A DNA stretch of 64,000 nucleotides from Dechloromonas sp. CZR5 (GCF_008711155.1 NZ_VUYQ01000001.1:248001-312000), one strand, 5' to 3'; shown: positions 47,652 to 57,118, numbered from the stretch's first letter. Notes: a model not told the origin generated them from the letters alone. A program made the numbers and translations.

Positions 47652-48923
47652 TTAGCCCGGCGCTGGACGGAATATGCGGACGGTTACCACCCTCCGGTCT
47701 TTCGTCTGCAGAATTTCTACGGCAATGCCCGCCAGTTTGATGCTGATTCCCGATTCCGGGATGTCCTGGAAATGCTCAAGTATCAGTCCGTTGAGTGTCT
47801 TGGGGCCGTCCAGCGGAAAGTCGAGACCGAGCATCCGGTTGATGTCGCGCAATTGACGCGAACCCTCGACAATCGCTTCACCCTTTTCGGACCAGTTGAG
47901 TTCCTGTCCAAGACCTGGAATGGAGGTCGTGAAATCGCCGACAAACTCCTCAATGATGTCTTCCAGAGTCAATAGGCCGAGAATTTCGCCGTATTCGTCG
48001 ACAACAAATCCGATGCGTTGCCTGTTTTCCTGGAAAAAGGCCAGCTGGGAAAAGACCGGAGTGCCGGCGGGAATGTAATACGGTGGCTGCACCTGCTGCA
48101 TCAGCGTGCTCTCGTCGAACGAATCGTCGCCGATACTTCCCAGCAGGCGGCGAACCGGAAGTATGCCGAGCAGTTGGTCGAGGGATTCGCGGCAGGCCGG
48201 CAGGCGGCTGTGGTGGCTGGTGGCCAGCTGGCTTTTTACCTCCTCCCATGGGCGGTCGAGGTCGAGAATCTCGATGTTGCCGCGGGGGGTCATTACGTCT
48301 TCGACGGTGATTCGATTCAACTCGAACAGGCTGGACAGTATAGTCCGGTGTTTCTGCGGGATGATGTGCGACGACTCAAGGACCAGGCTGAGCAGTTCCT
48401 CCTGGGATAGCTGGGGTGGCTGGTTGTTGGCCGACGGAGTCAGCCGCAGTGTGCGCAGCAGCATGCTGGCGAACAGGTTGATGAACCAGACGATCGGGTA
48501 GAACAGCCGCAGCAGCGGCGTAAGGATGTAGCCGAGCACCAGGGCCAGCCGGTCGGCATGGGTTGCGCCGATGATCTTGGGCGTGATTTCGGCGAATACC
48601 AGGATGGCGAAAGTTACCGCCAGTGTTCCCGCACCGAGAGCCCATTTTCCTTCGCCGAACAATTCGATCGTGATCACGCTGACCAGCGTAGCGGCAGCGG
48701 CGTTGATCAGGTTGTTGCCGAGCAGAATGACCCCCAGCATTTTGTCCGTCGTGTTCAGGAGCGACAGCGCCTTCTGGGCACCGTTGTGTCCATTTTGAGC
48801 AAGATGTCTCAGGCGGAAACGATTGGAGGCCATCATGGCCGTTTCGCTGAGCGAGAAAAAGGCGGAAATGGCCAACAGCAGCGCGAGCACGCCCAGCTGC
48901 ACCGTTAAAGGTATGTCGTCCAC
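47652..48923 (-). CDS. CorC/HlyC-family transporter (CNNM, DUF21-CBS)
   Basis: The 423-residue protein has a DUF21 membrane domain (four helices, FFSLSETAMMASNRFRL near the start), a CBS pair (about 205-325: VEDVMTPRGNIEILDLDRPW and PAGTPVFSQLAFFQENRQRIGFVVDEYGEILGLLTLEDIIEEFVGD) and a C-terminal CorC_HlyC domain. This family includes Mg2+ efflux proteins such as CorB and YfjD. It is upstream of pilB on the same strand (76 bp) and three bases after the CcsA-like gene. Confidence 0.92.
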   Translation of the reverse strand: MDDIPLTVQLGVLALLLAISAFFSLSETAMMASNRFRLRHLAQNGHNGAQKALSLLNTTDKMLGVILLGNNLINAAAATLVSVITIELFGEGKWALGAGTLAVTFAILVFAEITPKIIGATHADRLALVLGYILTPLLRLFYPIVWFINLFASMLLRTLRLTPSANNQPPQLSQEELLSLVLESSHIIPQKHRTILSSLFELNRITVEDVMTPRGNIEILDLDRPWEEVKSQLATSHHSRLPACRESLDQLLGILPVRRLLGSIGDDSFDESTLMQQVQPPYYIPAGTPVFSQLAFFQENRQRIGFVVDEYGEILGLLTLEDIIEEFVGDFTTSIPGLGQELNWSEKGEAIVEGSRQLRDINRMLGLDFPLDGPKTLNGLILEHFQDIPESGISIKLAGIAVEILQTKDRRVVTVRIFRPAPG

Positions 48924-48926
48924 CGA

Positions 48927-49766
48927 TCAAATACGCCCGAGCACCACTTCTGCTACGAAGCGACTGCCGACATACGCTAGGATCAGCAGGGCGAATCCAG
49001 CCAGCGTCCAGCGCAGGGCGCGTTTGCCGCGCCATCCCCAAGCATGTCGTCCGATCAGCAAGGTGGCGAAAATACCCCAGGACGCAAATGCAAACAGCGT
49101 CTTGTGATCAACCGACAACGGCTTGCCGAACAGCGCTTCGGAGAAGAAGACGCCGCTGCCGACCGTGAGTGTCAGGAGAACGAAGCCAATCAGCAGCATC
49201 TTGAAGAGCAGGGACTCCATGGTCAGTAGCGGGGGCAGGCTGGCCAAGCTGCGTTTGAGTGAGCGATTGTGCAGCGAACGTTCCGTGAAGCCCATGAAGA
49301 TGGCGTGCAGGGCTGACAGGGTGAGTAGGCTGTAGGCCAGCATGGCGGCCAGGAAATGCAGCTTGAACCCGGTGGCGCTGGCGTGGGCCACGAGGTGTAC
49401 GTTCGGGAAGATGACCGGGAGCACGGCACAGCCGGCCGCCAGGGGCAAGACCATCGGTTGCATGCCCTCCATCCGTGCCATGAAGCTTTCCAGCCAGTAA
49501 ATCAGCACCGCCAGCCACATCATCAGCGATAGCGCGAAGCTGAAAGAAAATCGCATGCCGGCCTCGGTAAACAGGGCGTCGTAGAGTCCTGCGGCGTGGA
49601 TGGCGAGTGCCAGCGCAATGGCAGAGCGCTCCCATGTTTGCATGGGGCAGGCGACACATTGGCCCTCGACTTCACGCCAGCGTGTGTTCCAAAAGTGGAA
49701 ACCGAGGGCGCCATATATCAGGGCGGCGAGGATGTGCGGCAGAAGCTGAATTACAATATCGGCCAT
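48927..49766 (-). CDS. CcsA/YpjD-family cytochrome c assembly-like membrane protein
   Basis: The protein of 279 residues has about eight membrane helices. HLVAHASATGFKLHFLAAMLAYSLLTLSALHAI carries conserved histidines of the heme-handling family, and DHKTLFAFASWGIFATLLIGRHAWGWRGKRA is the C-terminal block shared with CcsA. YpjD homologues are regularly found divergent from ffh, as here; whether they handle heme is not proven. It forms an operon with the CorC-family gene, three bases apart. Confidence 0.9.
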   Translation of the reverse strand: MADIVIQLLPHILAALIYGALGFHFWNTRWREVEGQCVACPMQTWERSAIALALAIHAAGLYDALFTEAGMRFSFSFALSLMMWLAVLIYWLESFMARMEGMQPMVLPLAAGCAVLPVIFPNVHLVAHASATGFKLHFLAAMLAYSLLTLSALHAIFMGFTERSLHNRSLKRSLASLPPLLTMESLLFKMLLIGFVLLTLTVGSGVFFSEALFGKPLSVDHKTLFAFASWGIFATLLIGRHAWGWRGKRALRWTLAGFALLILAYVGSRFVAEVVLGRI

Positions 49767-49795
49767 CCTTGAATTCTACTAGAAGCCCAACTCAC

Positions 49796-51163
49796 ATGCT
49801 TGATAACCTGACTAATCGCCTTGCCCGCGTCATGAAAACGCTGAAGGGCGAGGCGCGCCTGACAGAATCCAATATTTCCGAAGCCTTGCGCGAAGTTCGC
49901 ATGGCCCTGCTGGAGGCCGATGTTGCCTTGCCGGTGGTCAAGGATTTTATCGCTGCGGTCAAGGAAAAGGCGGTCGGCGAAGAGGTCATCGGCTCGTTGA
50001 GCCCGGGGCAGGCCTTGATCGGCGTCGTTCATGCCGAACTGGCCAAAATCATGGGCGATGCGCATGAGGGCATCAATTTCAATACCCAGCCTCCCGCCAT
50101 CGTGCTGATGGCCGGTTTGCAAGGGGCGGGCAAGACGACAACAGTCGGCAAGTTGGGCAAATTCCTCAAGGAAAACCACAAGAAAAAGGTTCTCGTGGTG
50201 TCATGCGACATTTACCGGCCCGCCGCTATCGAACAGTTAAAGTCGGTTGCCGGCCAGGCCGGTATCGATTTCTTCCCTTCCTCCGTTGGCGAGAAACCTG
50301 AGGTCATTGCGGCGGCAGCCATTGACTGGGCGAAGCGTCACTACCACGATGTTCTGCTCGTCGATACGGCGGGCCGTCTGGCTATCGATGAAGAAATGAT
50401 GGCCGAAATCAAGCGTCTGCATGCAGCCATCAACCCGATAGAAACCTTGTTTGTCGTCGATGCCATGTTGGGTCAGGATGCCGTCAATACCGCCAAGGCC
50501 TTCAACGAAGCCCTGCCGCTGACCGGTGTCGTACTCACCAAGCTCGATGGCGATGCACGAGGCGGCGCGGCGCTGTCGGTACGTCATATCACCGGCAAGC
50601 CGATCAAGTTTGCCGGCGTTGGCGAGAAGCTCACTGGCCTGGAGGCCTTTCATCCGGAGCGGATGGCTTCGCGCATCCTGGGCATGGGCGATGTCCTGTC
50701 GCTGATCGAGGAGGCACGCAAGGGGCTGGATGAGGAAAAGGCCGTTGCCTTCGCCAAGAAGCTGAAATCCGGCAAGGGCTTCGACCTGAACGATTTCAAG
50801 GAGCAGATCGCCCAGATGCGCAACATGGGCGGCCTGACGGCCCTGATGGACAAGATGCCGGCGCAGGTCGCGCAGGTGGCCGGGGCGTTGCCGGCCGGCG
50901 CCGAGGGCAAGATCATCGGTCGCGTCGAAGGCATCATCAATTCGATGACGCCGCAGGAGCGCGCCAAGCCGGAACTGATCAAGGCCAGCCGCAAGCGCCG
51001 TATCGCCATGGGGGCTGGCGTTCAGGTTCAGGAAGTCAATCGTCTGCTTAACCAGTTCGAGCAGACACAGAAGATGATGAAGCAGTTTTCCAAGGGTGGC
51101 ATCGGCAAGCTGATGCGCGGCATGAAGGGCATGCTGCCCGGTATGGGCGGCATGGGGCGCTGA
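49796..51163 (+). CDS. ffh: signal recognition particle protein Ffh
   Basis: Ffh (455 residues) binds 4.5S RNA and nascent membrane proteins and delivers them to FtsY. The N domain (about 1-85) precedes the G domain with GLQGAGKTTT, DTAGR and TKLDGDARGG, then the methionine-rich M domain (about 300-455) with GxxxxxxSRKRRIAMGAG, ending in a Met/Gly tail. Start at 49796 chosen by the standard N-terminus (MLDNLTNRL); an upstream extension crosses the divergent gene. Convergent with the transglycosylase, one base apart. Confidence 0.96.
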   Translation: MLDNLTNRLARVMKTLKGEARLTESNISEALREVRMALLEADVALPVVKDFIAAVKEKAVGEEVIGSLSPGQALIGVVHAELAKIMGDAHEGINFNTQPPAIVLMAGLQGAGKTTTVGKLGKFLKENHKKKVLVVSCDIYRPAAIEQLKSVAGQAGIDFFPSSVGEKPEVIAAAAIDWAKRHYHDVLLVDTAGRLAIDEEMMAEIKRLHAAINPIETLFVVDAMLGQDAVNTAKAFNEALPLTGVVLTKLDGDARGGAALSVRHITGKPIKFAGVGEKLTGLEAFHPERMASRILGMGDVLSLIEEARKGLDEEKAVAFAKKLKSGKGFDLNDFKEQIAQMRNMGGLTALMDKMPAQVAQVAGALPAGAEGKIIGRVEGIINSMTPQERAKPELIKASRKRRIAMGAGVQVQEVNRLLNQFEQTQKMMKQFSKGGIGKLMRGMKGMLPGMGGMGR

Positions 51164-51164
51164 G

Positions 51165-51776
51165 TCAGGTGCCGGCCTGCGCTAGGCGGGCCGGCTTGTC
51201 GTAACCCCACTGGTTCTGCCAGGCGGCTCGAACCATGTTCGGATACTCCGGTTTGCCCAGGCTGCCGTTGTAGCGACCGAGGGCGCGGAAAAGGTCGCCC
51301 TTCTCGATATCCAGGTAGTGGCGCAGGATGGTGCAGCCATAGCGCAGGTTGGTGCGCAGGTCGAACAAAGAGTCTTCAGGTCTGCCGATCAGTTTGACCC
51401 AAAAAGGCATGACCTGCATGTAGCCGCGTGCCCCGGCCGATGACACCGCATATTTCCGGAATCCCGACTCGACTTGCATCAAGCCCAGTACGAGCTGCGG
51501 GTCGAGGCCGGCGCGCGTTGCTTCGTAATGCACGCTACGCAGCAGGTCGATCCGGTATTCGCGATTGGGTATGCGCTTTTCCAGGCGTGGCGACATGGCG
51601 GCCAGCCAGTCGACGGCTTCCATTGGCGTCTTGAAGGAACTGACGCTCGGTCGGGAGTCGGAAACGGCTTTGTGCAGGGCAGCCTGCGCGCTGGCCGAGA
51701 GTGCTTCGTATTTCTGCGCGCCGGCGTAGGCCGCCGACGCGCTTACTAACAACAGTGCGGCGATCAGGCGGCGCAC
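51165..51776 (-). CDS. lytic transglycosylase (SLT domain)
   Basis: About 203 residues. A signal peptide ([15 protein letters not shown]) leads to a transglycosylase SLT domain (about 85-185): [30 protein letters not shown] contains the catalytic glutamate (MQVESGF) and the GxMQ motif. It cleaves peptidoglycan in the periplasm. There is no ATG; the best start is GTG at 51776, overlapping the proS 3' end by 13 bases. The alternative is a start further into the signal peptide, which is unlikely. Confidence 0.9.
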   Translation of the reverse strand: MRRLIAALLLVSASAAYAGAQKYEALSASAQAALHKAVSDSRPSVSSFKTPMEAVDWLAAMSPRLEKRIPNREYRIDLLRSVHYEATRAGLDPQLVLGLMQVESGFRKYAVSSAGARGYMQVMPFWVKLIGRPEDSLFDLRTNLRYGCTILRHYLDIEKGDLFRALGRYNGSLGKPEYPNMVRAAWQNQWGYDKPARLAQAGT

Positions 51777-53494
51777 AATTTCTCTTGGAGAGTCGACACA
51801 ATGTCGGTCTGCGCGATCATTGTCGGCTCGGCATCGCGGCGGCCCTTGTATTCGAATTGGCCGTCCTTGAGCCCGCGCTCGCCGATCACGACGCGATGCG
51901 GAATGCCGATCAGTTCCATGTCGGCAAACATGACCCCTGGACGTTCGTTGCGGTCGTCGAGCACGACATCGAGTCCGGCCTTCTTCAGGTCGCCGTACAG
52001 CTGGTCGGCAGCGAACTTGACCGCCTCGCTTTTGTGGTAGCCCATCGGCACGATACACACCTCGAATGGGGCGATGGCGGCGGGCAGTACGATGCCCTGT
52101 TCATCGTTGCCTTGTTCGATGGCGGCGCCGACGATGCGCGAAACGCCGATGCCGTAGCAGCCCATCTCCATCGTCTGGCTCTTGCCGTTTTCGTCAAGGT
52201 AGCTGCAGCCGAGGGCTTGGGCGTATTTCTGGCGCAACTGGAAGATATGGCCGACTTCGATGCCGCGGCAGATATCCAGCGTGCCTTTGCCATCGGGTGA
52301 CGGGTCGCCGGCGACGACGTTGCGGATGTCGAACACTTCCGGTTCCGCCAGGTCGCGCCCGAAGTTGACGCCGGCCATGTGATAGCCGGCTTCATTCGCG
52401 CCACAGACAAAATCGCTCATGACGGCGACGCTGCGGTCGGCAAACACGGCGACCCTTTCCCGGTCGATGCCAACAGGGCCGATAAAGCCAGGCTTGCAGC
52501 GCAGGTGAGCGATCACTTCCTCTTCGGTGGCAAAGCGGAAGGGATTGATTGCGGCAATCTTGCTGGCCTTGATTTCGTTCAGTTCGTGATCGCCGCGCAC
52601 CAGCAGCAGCGCGAAGGTCGGTTGGCCTTCCTCTTTTTCACTGACGACGGCGATGGATTTGACGATCTTGTCGAGCGGCAGGTTGAGAAATTTGGCGACA
52701 TCGAGGCATGCCATCTTGCCCGGTGTGTGCGTCTTTTCCATTGTTTGACCGGCGGTGGCGCGGGGCGTGGTCGGCGCAAGCGCTTCGGCGAGTTCAACGT
52801 TGGCTGCGTAGTCGGAGGCCGGGCAGAAGGCGATGTCGTCTTCGCCGGATTCGGCCAGGACATGGAATTCATGCGATCCGGTACCGCCGATGGAGCCGGT
52901 GTCGGCGGCGACGGCGCGGAACTTGAGGCCCAGACGAGTGAAGATGCGGCTGTACGTATCGTACATGTTGCCGTATTCACGCTTCAGGTCGTCAAATGAG
53001 GTATGGAAGGAATAGCCGTCCTTCATCAGGAACTCGCGACCGCGCATGACGCCGAAACGGGGGCGGATTTCGTCGCGGAACTTGGTTTGCACCTGATAGA
53101 GGTGAATGGGCAGTTGGCGATAGCTTTTTACATCGCGGCGGACAACGTCCGTGATGACTTCTTCATGCGTCGGTCCGATGACAAAGTCACGCTGATGGCG
53201 GTCCTTGAAGCGCAGCAGCTCAGGGCCGTATTGTTCCCAGCGGCCGGACTCCTGCCACAGTTCTGCCGGCTGAACGGCCGGCATCAGCAGCTCCAGCGCA
53301 CCGGCATTGTTCATCTCCTCGCGAACGACATTTTCGACCTTGCGCAGGACGCGCAGCCCCAAGGGCATCCAGGTATAGATACCGGCGGCGGCGCGCTTGA
53401 TGTAGCCGGCGCGCAGCATCATTTTTTGACTGATGACTTCGGCGTCTGCCGGCGCTTCCTTGAGAGTGGTAAAAAAGAACTGCGAAGTGCGCAT
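51764..53494 (-). CDS. proS: prolyl-tRNA synthetase
   Basis: ProRS (576 residues, bacterial type) charges tRNA-Pro. Class II motifs are seen (motif 2 around [26 protein letters not shown], motif 3 [18 protein letters not shown]), with the editing INS domain between (about 225-405). A C-terminal anticodon-binding domain ends in LQEKLCAA. The start at 53494 matches the family N-terminus ([19 protein letters not shown]). Divergent from rppH by 111 bp; the transglycosylase starts inside its end. Confidence 0.97.
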   Translation of the reverse strand: MRTSQFFFTTLKEAPADAEVISQKMMLRAGYIKRAAAGIYTWMPLGLRVLRKVENVVREEMNNAGALELLMPAVQPAELWQESGRWEQYGPELLRFKDRHQRDFVIGPTHEEVITDVVRRDVKSYRQLPIHLYQVQTKFRDEIRPRFGVMRGREFLMKDGYSFHTSFDDLKREYGNMYDTYSRIFTRLGLKFRAVAADTGSIGGTGSHEFHVLAESGEDDIAFCPASDYAANVELAEALAPTTPRATAGQTMEKTHTPGKMACLDVAKFLNLPLDKIVKSIAVVSEKEEGQPTFALLLVRGDHELNEIKASKIAAINPFRFATEEEVIAHLRCKPGFIGPVGIDRERVAVFADRSVAVMSDFVCGANEAGYHMAGVNFGRDLAEPEVFDIRNVVAGDPSPDGKGTLDICRGIEVGHIFQLRQKYAQALGCSYLDENGKSQTMEMGCYGIGVSRIVGAAIEQGNDEQGIVLPAAIAPFEVCIVPMGYHKSEAVKFAADQLYGDLKKAGLDVVLDDRNERPGVMFADMELIGIPHRVVIGERGLKDGQFEYKGRRDAEPTMIAQTDIVSTLQEKLCAA

Positions 53495-53605
53495 GGGATG
53501 CTCTTGAATTCGTTGGGAAACCTTCATTTTACACGGTCCCGCTTCTTTGCATGTGAACGCCCTTTGTGAAAGAATCGGGGCAACCATTAATTTTGCAGGA
53601 TTTCT

Positions 53606-54154
53606 ATGCTCGATCGCGAAGGCTATCGCCCGAACGTCGGCATCATTCTTTGTAACGCCAAAAACGAGGTTTTCTGGGGTAAACGCATACGGGAGCATTC
53701 CTGGCAGTTTCCGCAAGGTGGCATCAAGCGCGGTGAAACGCCGGAAGAAGCCATGTATCGGGAACTGCACGAAGAGGTCGGGCTGATGCCCGAACATGTG
53801 CGTATCCTCGGGCGAACCAAGGGCTGGTTGCGTTATGAAGTGCCGACACACTGGATTCGCCGCGAGTGGCGTGGTTCATACAAGGGCCAGAAACAGATTT
53901 GGTTCCTGCTGAGGCTGGTCGGGCGCGATAGCGACGTCAGTTTGCGGGCAACGAGCAAGCCGGAGTTCGATGCTTGGCGCTGGAATGACTACTGGGTGCC
54001 CCTCGATGCGGTGATCGAGTTCAAGCGTAGCGTATATGAGCAGGCGCTGAACGAACTCGTCCGTTTTCTCGATTTTGACCGCAAGGGACTTCGCATCAAG
54101 CGCGAGGCAGAGGCTTTTTTGCCGGAAGCGGCAATGGGTGAAGAGGAAAAGTAG
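53606..54154 (+). CDS. rppH: RNA pyrophosphohydrolase
   Basis: The 182-residue Nudix enzyme removes pyrophosphate from mRNA 5' ends and triggers decay. The N-terminus [28 protein letters not shown] and the Nudix box region [22 protein letters not shown] are standard for RppH. The length is typical. It is divergent from proS, two bases ahead of the CNP1-like gene, and probably cotranscribed with coq7. Confidence 0.96.
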   Translation: MLDREGYRPNVGIILCNAKNEVFWGKRIREHSWQFPQGGIKRGETPEEAMYRELHEEVGLMPEHVRILGRTKGWLRYEVPTHWIRREWRGSYKGQKQIWFLLRLVGRDSDVSLRATSKPEFDAWRWNDYWVPLDAVIEFKRSVYEQALNELVRFLDFDRKGLRIKREAEAFLPEAAMGEEEK

Positions 54155-54156
54155 CC

Positions 54157-54675
54157 ATGAGTTTACGTGTGCTTGTCTTTTCCGTACTTCTCCTGCTTGT
54201 GCCACTTGCCGGTAATGCGGCGGACGAGCAGGAAGAGGATGGTGTGCCGCGGCAGTGGCAGGAATTGGATGTGCAGTTTCCCGCGCCGCCTGCCAAGGGT
54301 GCCTTGATACCGCTTTATGTGAGTGCGGCAACCGACAACCGCTTCTACATCGATGGTTCGAGTCTGAGTGTCGGGGCTGATCAGGTGATCCGCTACGTCA
54401 TGGTTGTCGAGACGCCCGGTGGTGCGCGTAACGTGACCTATGAAGGGATGCGCTGCGAATCGAAGTCGCGTCGCATCTATGGTTCCGGACGCTTGGATGG
54501 GACGTGGTCAAAGGCACGTAACAGCGACTGGGTCCGCATTCTCGATGCTTATGCCAATCGGCAGCATGCGGCATTGTTTCTCGAGTACTTCTGCCCGTTC
54601 GGCAATTCGGTGCGGACTGCCGCCGAGGCGCGCGATGCCTTGTTACGTGGTGGGCATCCGGATGTCCGTCGCTGA
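54157..54675 (+). CDS. CNP1-like family exported protein
   Basis: The protein of 172 residues begins with a signal peptide (VFSVLLLLVPLAGNAA). The mature part (WQELDVQFPAPPAKGALIPLYVSAATDNRFYIDGSSLSVGADQVIRYVMVVETPGGARNVTYEGMRCESKSRRIYGSG, positions about 30-115) matches the CNP1-like family, named after a Neisseria protein; its two cysteines may form a disulfide. The function is unknown. It follows rppH by two bases, and coq7 starts nine bases later. Confidence 0.86.
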   Translation: MSLRVLVFSVLLLLVPLAGNAADEQEEDGVPRQWQELDVQFPAPPAKGALIPLYVSAATDNRFYIDGSSLSVGADQVIRYVMVVETPGGARNVTYEGMRCESKSRRIYGSGRLDGTWSKARNSDWVRILDAYANRQHAALFLEYFCPFGNSVRTAAEARDALLRGGHPDVRR

Positions 54676-54684
54676 GTCATTGCT

Positions 54685-55308
54685 ATGTCGCCGGATCAAC
54701 TGATACTTGAATTCGACCGCGCGCTGCGTACGGTTTTTGCGCAGGCCCGCACGGTTCGCCCTGTTCCCGGCATGGATTTGCCGGAGCCGGCCATGAGCGA
54801 GGTGGAGCGCAGGCATGCCTGTGGGCTGATGCGGGTCAATCATTGCGGAGAGATCTGTGCGCAGGCCCTGTATCAAGGGCAGGCGCTGACTTCGCGTGAC
54901 CCTGCGGTCAAGGAGTCGCTTCGTGGCGCCGCGGAAGAGGAGACAGAGCATCTGGCCTGGACCGAGTCTCGTATCAAGGAGCTTGGCGGGCGTAAAAGCC
55001 TGTTGAATCCGCTGTGGTATGTCGGTTCGCTTTCCCTGGGGGTTGTCGCCGGGGTGATGGGCGACAAGTGGAACCTGGGTTTTTTGGCAGAAACCGAAAG
55101 GCAGGTCGAGGCGCATCTCGATGGGCATCTCGTTGATCTTCCGGCGCAGGATGGAAAATCTCGGGCAATTGTTGACCGTATGCGGCTCGACGAAATTCAA
55201 CATGCCGAAATGGCCATCCGCTTCGGCGCCGCAGAATTGCCAGCGCCGATCAAATTGGGAATGAAGGCGATGGCGAAGGTCATGACTCTCGCCGCCTATC
55301 GCATCTAG
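54685..55308 (+). CDS. coq7: 3-demethoxyubiquinol hydroxylase Coq7/CatA-type monooxygenase
   Basis: The 207-residue di-iron carboxylate protein performs the last ring hydroxylation in ubiquinone synthesis. [20 protein letters not shown] (ExxH-like first pair), [23 protein letters not shown] (ExxH) and [13 protein letters not shown] (ExxH) supply the iron ligands. The short length and the [13 protein letters not shown] sequence are the Coq7 type rather than the flavin UbiF. Convergent with osmC, ten bases apart. Confidence 0.95.
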   Translation: MSPDQLILEFDRALRTVFAQARTVRPVPGMDLPEPAMSEVERRHACGLMRVNHCGEICAQALYQGQALTSRDPAVKESLRGAAEEETEHLAWTESRIKELGGRKSLLNPLWYVGSLSLGVVAGVMGDKWNLGFLAETERQVEAHLDGHLVDLPAQDGKSRAIVDRMRLDEIQHAEMAIRFGAAELPAPIKLGMKAMAKVMTLAAYRI

Positions 55309-55318
55309 GCCGGTCGAG

Positions 55319-55747
55319 TCAGGCTTCCTCGATAATCTCGAAATCGGCGGTGATGTCGGCTGTCTTGCCGATCATGATGGATGCCGAGCAGTATTTGTCC
55401 TTCGATAGTTCGATGGCGCGCGCTACGGCGTCCGGCTTCAGGTTTCGTCCCTTGACCCGATAGTGGAAGTGGATGCGCGTGAATACCTTGGGGTCCGTTT
55501 CCGCGCGCTCTGCGGCGAGGCTGACGTCGCAGCCGGTGACTTGATGGCGCCCTTTCTTCAGGATCAGCACGACATCGAAAGCGCTGCAGCCGCCAGTGCC
55601 GGCCAAGACCATTTCCATGGGGCGCAAGCCAAGGTTTCTACCGCCGGCTTCCGGGGCGCCGTCCATAACCACAGAGTGCCCACTGCCGGTTTCTGCCACA
55701 AATGACATGCCGGCATCGCTTCCCATCCATCTTACTGTGCATTCCAT
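55319..55747 (-). CDS. OsmC-family peroxiredoxin-like protein
   Basis: The 142-residue OsmC/Ohr-fold protein has two cysteines in the expected positions: one in MVLAGTGGCSAFDVVLIL and one in DKYCSASIMI, which form the thiol peroxidase pair. The overall sequence is closest to the YhfA subgroup, whose substrate is uncertain. It is monocistronic and divergent from the candidate small RNA, with an AT-rich region upstream. Confidence 0.9.
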   Translation of the reverse strand: MECTVRWMGSDAGMSFVAETGSGHSVVMDGAPEAGGRNLGLRPMEMVLAGTGGCSAFDVVLILKKGRHQVTGCDVSLAAERAETDPKVFTRIHFHYRVKGRNLKPDAVARAIELSKDKYCSASIMIGKTADITADFEIIEEA

Positions 55748-55993
55748 TTCGATCTCCTTGCTGGGGGTCCGATTCTAGCGGAATTGCCGAGTGGGCGATG
55801 TAGTGCTTAAGAATGCTGCAATGCAGCAATATGGGTTTTGCCTGAGCCGGGTTATTGAGGCTTGCCTGGAGTTGTTCAATGATTAATTGATGTTGAAATA
55901 TTGTTATTTATTTAAATTAAACAATTATATATTTGCAATAATTTTTATTGATTTATTCATTGAAATATTGGTTGTGCAATGCACAAGAATAGC

Positions 55994-56022
55994 TTGCTGA
56001 TGACCATGTGTTCGGGCAGAAT
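55994..56022 (+). promoter_or_regulatory. candidate promoter of the small RNA
   Basis: TTGCTG (55994-55999) and CAGAAT (56017-56022) with a 17-base spacer give a moderate sigma-70 match, predicting a start near 56029. The AT-rich island upstream could act as an UP element. Other weak combinations exist further left. Confidence 0.4.
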
Positions 56023-56028
56023 GTGAAG

Positions 56029-56139
56029 CGTACGAACTGTAGTGACTTGTCAGCGATGAGTTCTTCGGTTCAGATTTGTCTCCTCCACCCTCCTCCTTTG
56101 GTGTGGATTTAACGCGGCTCAGCGAGCCGCGTTTTTTTT
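56029..56139 (+). ncRNA. candidate trans-acting small RNA with double anti-Shine-Dalgarno motif
   Basis: About 110 nt. The 5' part can fold as GAACT...TGAC-TT-GTCA...AGTTC (56034-56063 region), the middle is a C/T-only stretch with CTCCTCC twice (56080-56086 and 56090-56096), and the 3' end is a strong Rho-independent terminator with eight Ts. No gene precedes that terminator on this strand, so something non-coding ends there. The layout (5' hairpin, single-stranded CU-rich loop, terminator with U-tail) is that of sRNAs that pair with ribosome-binding sites. Exact 5' end and expression are unproven. Confidence 0.5.
56111..56139 (+). terminator. Rho-independent terminator with no upstream protein gene
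   Basis: AACGCGGCTC (56111-56120) and GAGCCGCGTT (56124-56133) pair around an AGC loop and are followed by eight Ts (56132-56139). It is among the strongest terminators in the window. Confidence 0.9.
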
Positions 56140-56169
56140 GCCTGATTTGCCATGAGTGGTTGAAAAGGA

Positions 56170-56199
56170 TTGACAGCGATGTAATTTGTCGACTAAAAT
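56170..56199 (+). promoter_or_regulatory. promoter of rplM-rpsI
   Basis: TTGACA (56170-56175) and TAAAAT (56194-56199) are separated by 18 bases, 48 bases upstream of the rplM ATG. The consensus -35 suits a ribosomal-protein operon. Confidence 0.75.
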
Positions 56200-56246
56200 C
56201 CGCGCCTTTCTCCAATCTGCGCCCAATTTTTCAGGACGGCACACAC

Positions 56247-56675
56247 ATGAAAACGTTTTCCGCCAAGCCACATGAGGTGAAGCGCGAGTGGTTTGTGGTA
56301 GACGCCACAGACAAGGTGCTCGGCCGCCTCGCCACCGAAATCGCTCGTCGCCTTCGCGGCAAGCACAAGGCTATCTATACCCCGCACGTTGATACCGGCG
56401 ACTTCATCGTTGTCACCAACGTTGAAAAGCTCACCGTTACCGGTAACAAGGCTGAAGATAAGAAGTACTTCCGCCACTCCGGTTACCCGGGCGGTATCTA
56501 CGAAACCAACTTCAAGAAGATGCAGCAACGCTTCCCGGGCCGTGCTCTGGAAACCGCCGTCAAGGGCATGCTGCCGAAGGGGCCGCTGGGCTACGCCATG
56601 CTCAAGAAGCTGAAGTGCTACGCCGGCGACCAGCATCCGCACACTGCCCAGCAGCCGAAGGCTCTGGAAATCTAA
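56247..56675 (+). CDS. rplM: 50S ribosomal protein L13
   Basis: L13 has 142 residues as in E. coli. [42 protein letters not shown] is the conserved N-terminal half, and [13 protein letters not shown] and MLPKGPLG motifs follow (here [13 protein letters not shown]). It assembles early into the large subunit. Start at 56247 chosen by the standard N-terminus; rpsI follows after nine bases in the universal rplM-rpsI operon. Confidence 0.98.
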   Translation: MKTFSAKPHEVKREWFVVDATDKVLGRLATEIARRLRGKHKAIYTPHVDTGDFIVVTNVEKLTVTGNKAEDKKYFRHSGYPGGIYETNFKKMQQRFPGRALETAVKGMLPKGPLGYAMLKKLKCYAGDQHPHTAQQPKALEI

Positions 56676-56684
56676 GGGGATATC

Positions 56685-57077
56685 ATGGCTGAAGCTTATT
56701 TCTACGGTACTGGCCGTCGCAAGAGCGCCGTTGCTCGTGTTTTCATGAAGCGCGGTTCTGGTGCCATTGTTGTTAATGGCAAGCCGGTTGATCAGTTCTT
56801 CTCCCGCGAAACCGGTCGCATGATCGTTCGTCAGCCGCTTGAGCTGGTCGAGCAATTGAATGGTTTTGATATCAAGGTCAATGTCACCGGTGGTGGTGAG
56901 TCCGGTCAGGCTGGTGCTGTTCGTCACGGCATCACCCGTGCCCTGATCGAATACGACGCAGCCCTGAAGCCCGCGTTGTCGAAGGCTGGGTTCGTTACCC
57001 GCGATGCCCGTGAAGTCGAGCGTAAGAAGGTCGGCTTCCACAAGGCACGTCGCCGGAAGCAATTCTCCAAGCGTTAA
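56685..57077 (+). CDS. rpsI: 30S ribosomal protein S9
   Basis: S9 has 130 residues with [19 protein letters not shown] N-terminus (here [16 protein letters not shown]), [19 protein letters not shown] in the middle and the conserved basic tail [17 protein letters not shown], whose last residues reach the P-site tRNA. It closes the rplM-rpsI operon and is followed by a terminator. Confidence 0.98.
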   Translation: MAEAYFYGTGRRKSAVARVFMKRGSGAIVVNGKPVDQFFSRETGRMIVRQPLELVEQLNGFDIKVNVTGGGESGQAGAVRHGITRALIEYDAALKPALSKAGFVTRDAREVERKKVGFHKARRRKQFSKR

Positions 57078-57087
57078 TACGCTTGTC

Positions 57088-57118
57088 AAAAAAAGGCCGC
57101 CTTGGGGCGGCTTTTTTT
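57088..57118 (+). terminator. terminator of rplM-rpsI
   Basis: GCCGCC/GGCGGC with a TTGG loop (57096-57111) and a seven-base T-run. Confidence 0.85.

Larger units (their letters stand above)
55748..56246. other. 500-bp intergenic region between osmC and rplM
   Basis: No protein-coding gene is supported here. From left to right it holds the osmC leader, an extremely AT-rich island (about 55880-55975), a candidate small RNA with its own promoter and terminator (55994-56139), and the rplM promoter (56170-56199). In 55891-55970 only 9 of 80 bases are G or C. An 11-base direct repeat TTGAAATATTG occurs at 55894-55904 and 55961-55971. Confidence 0.85.
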
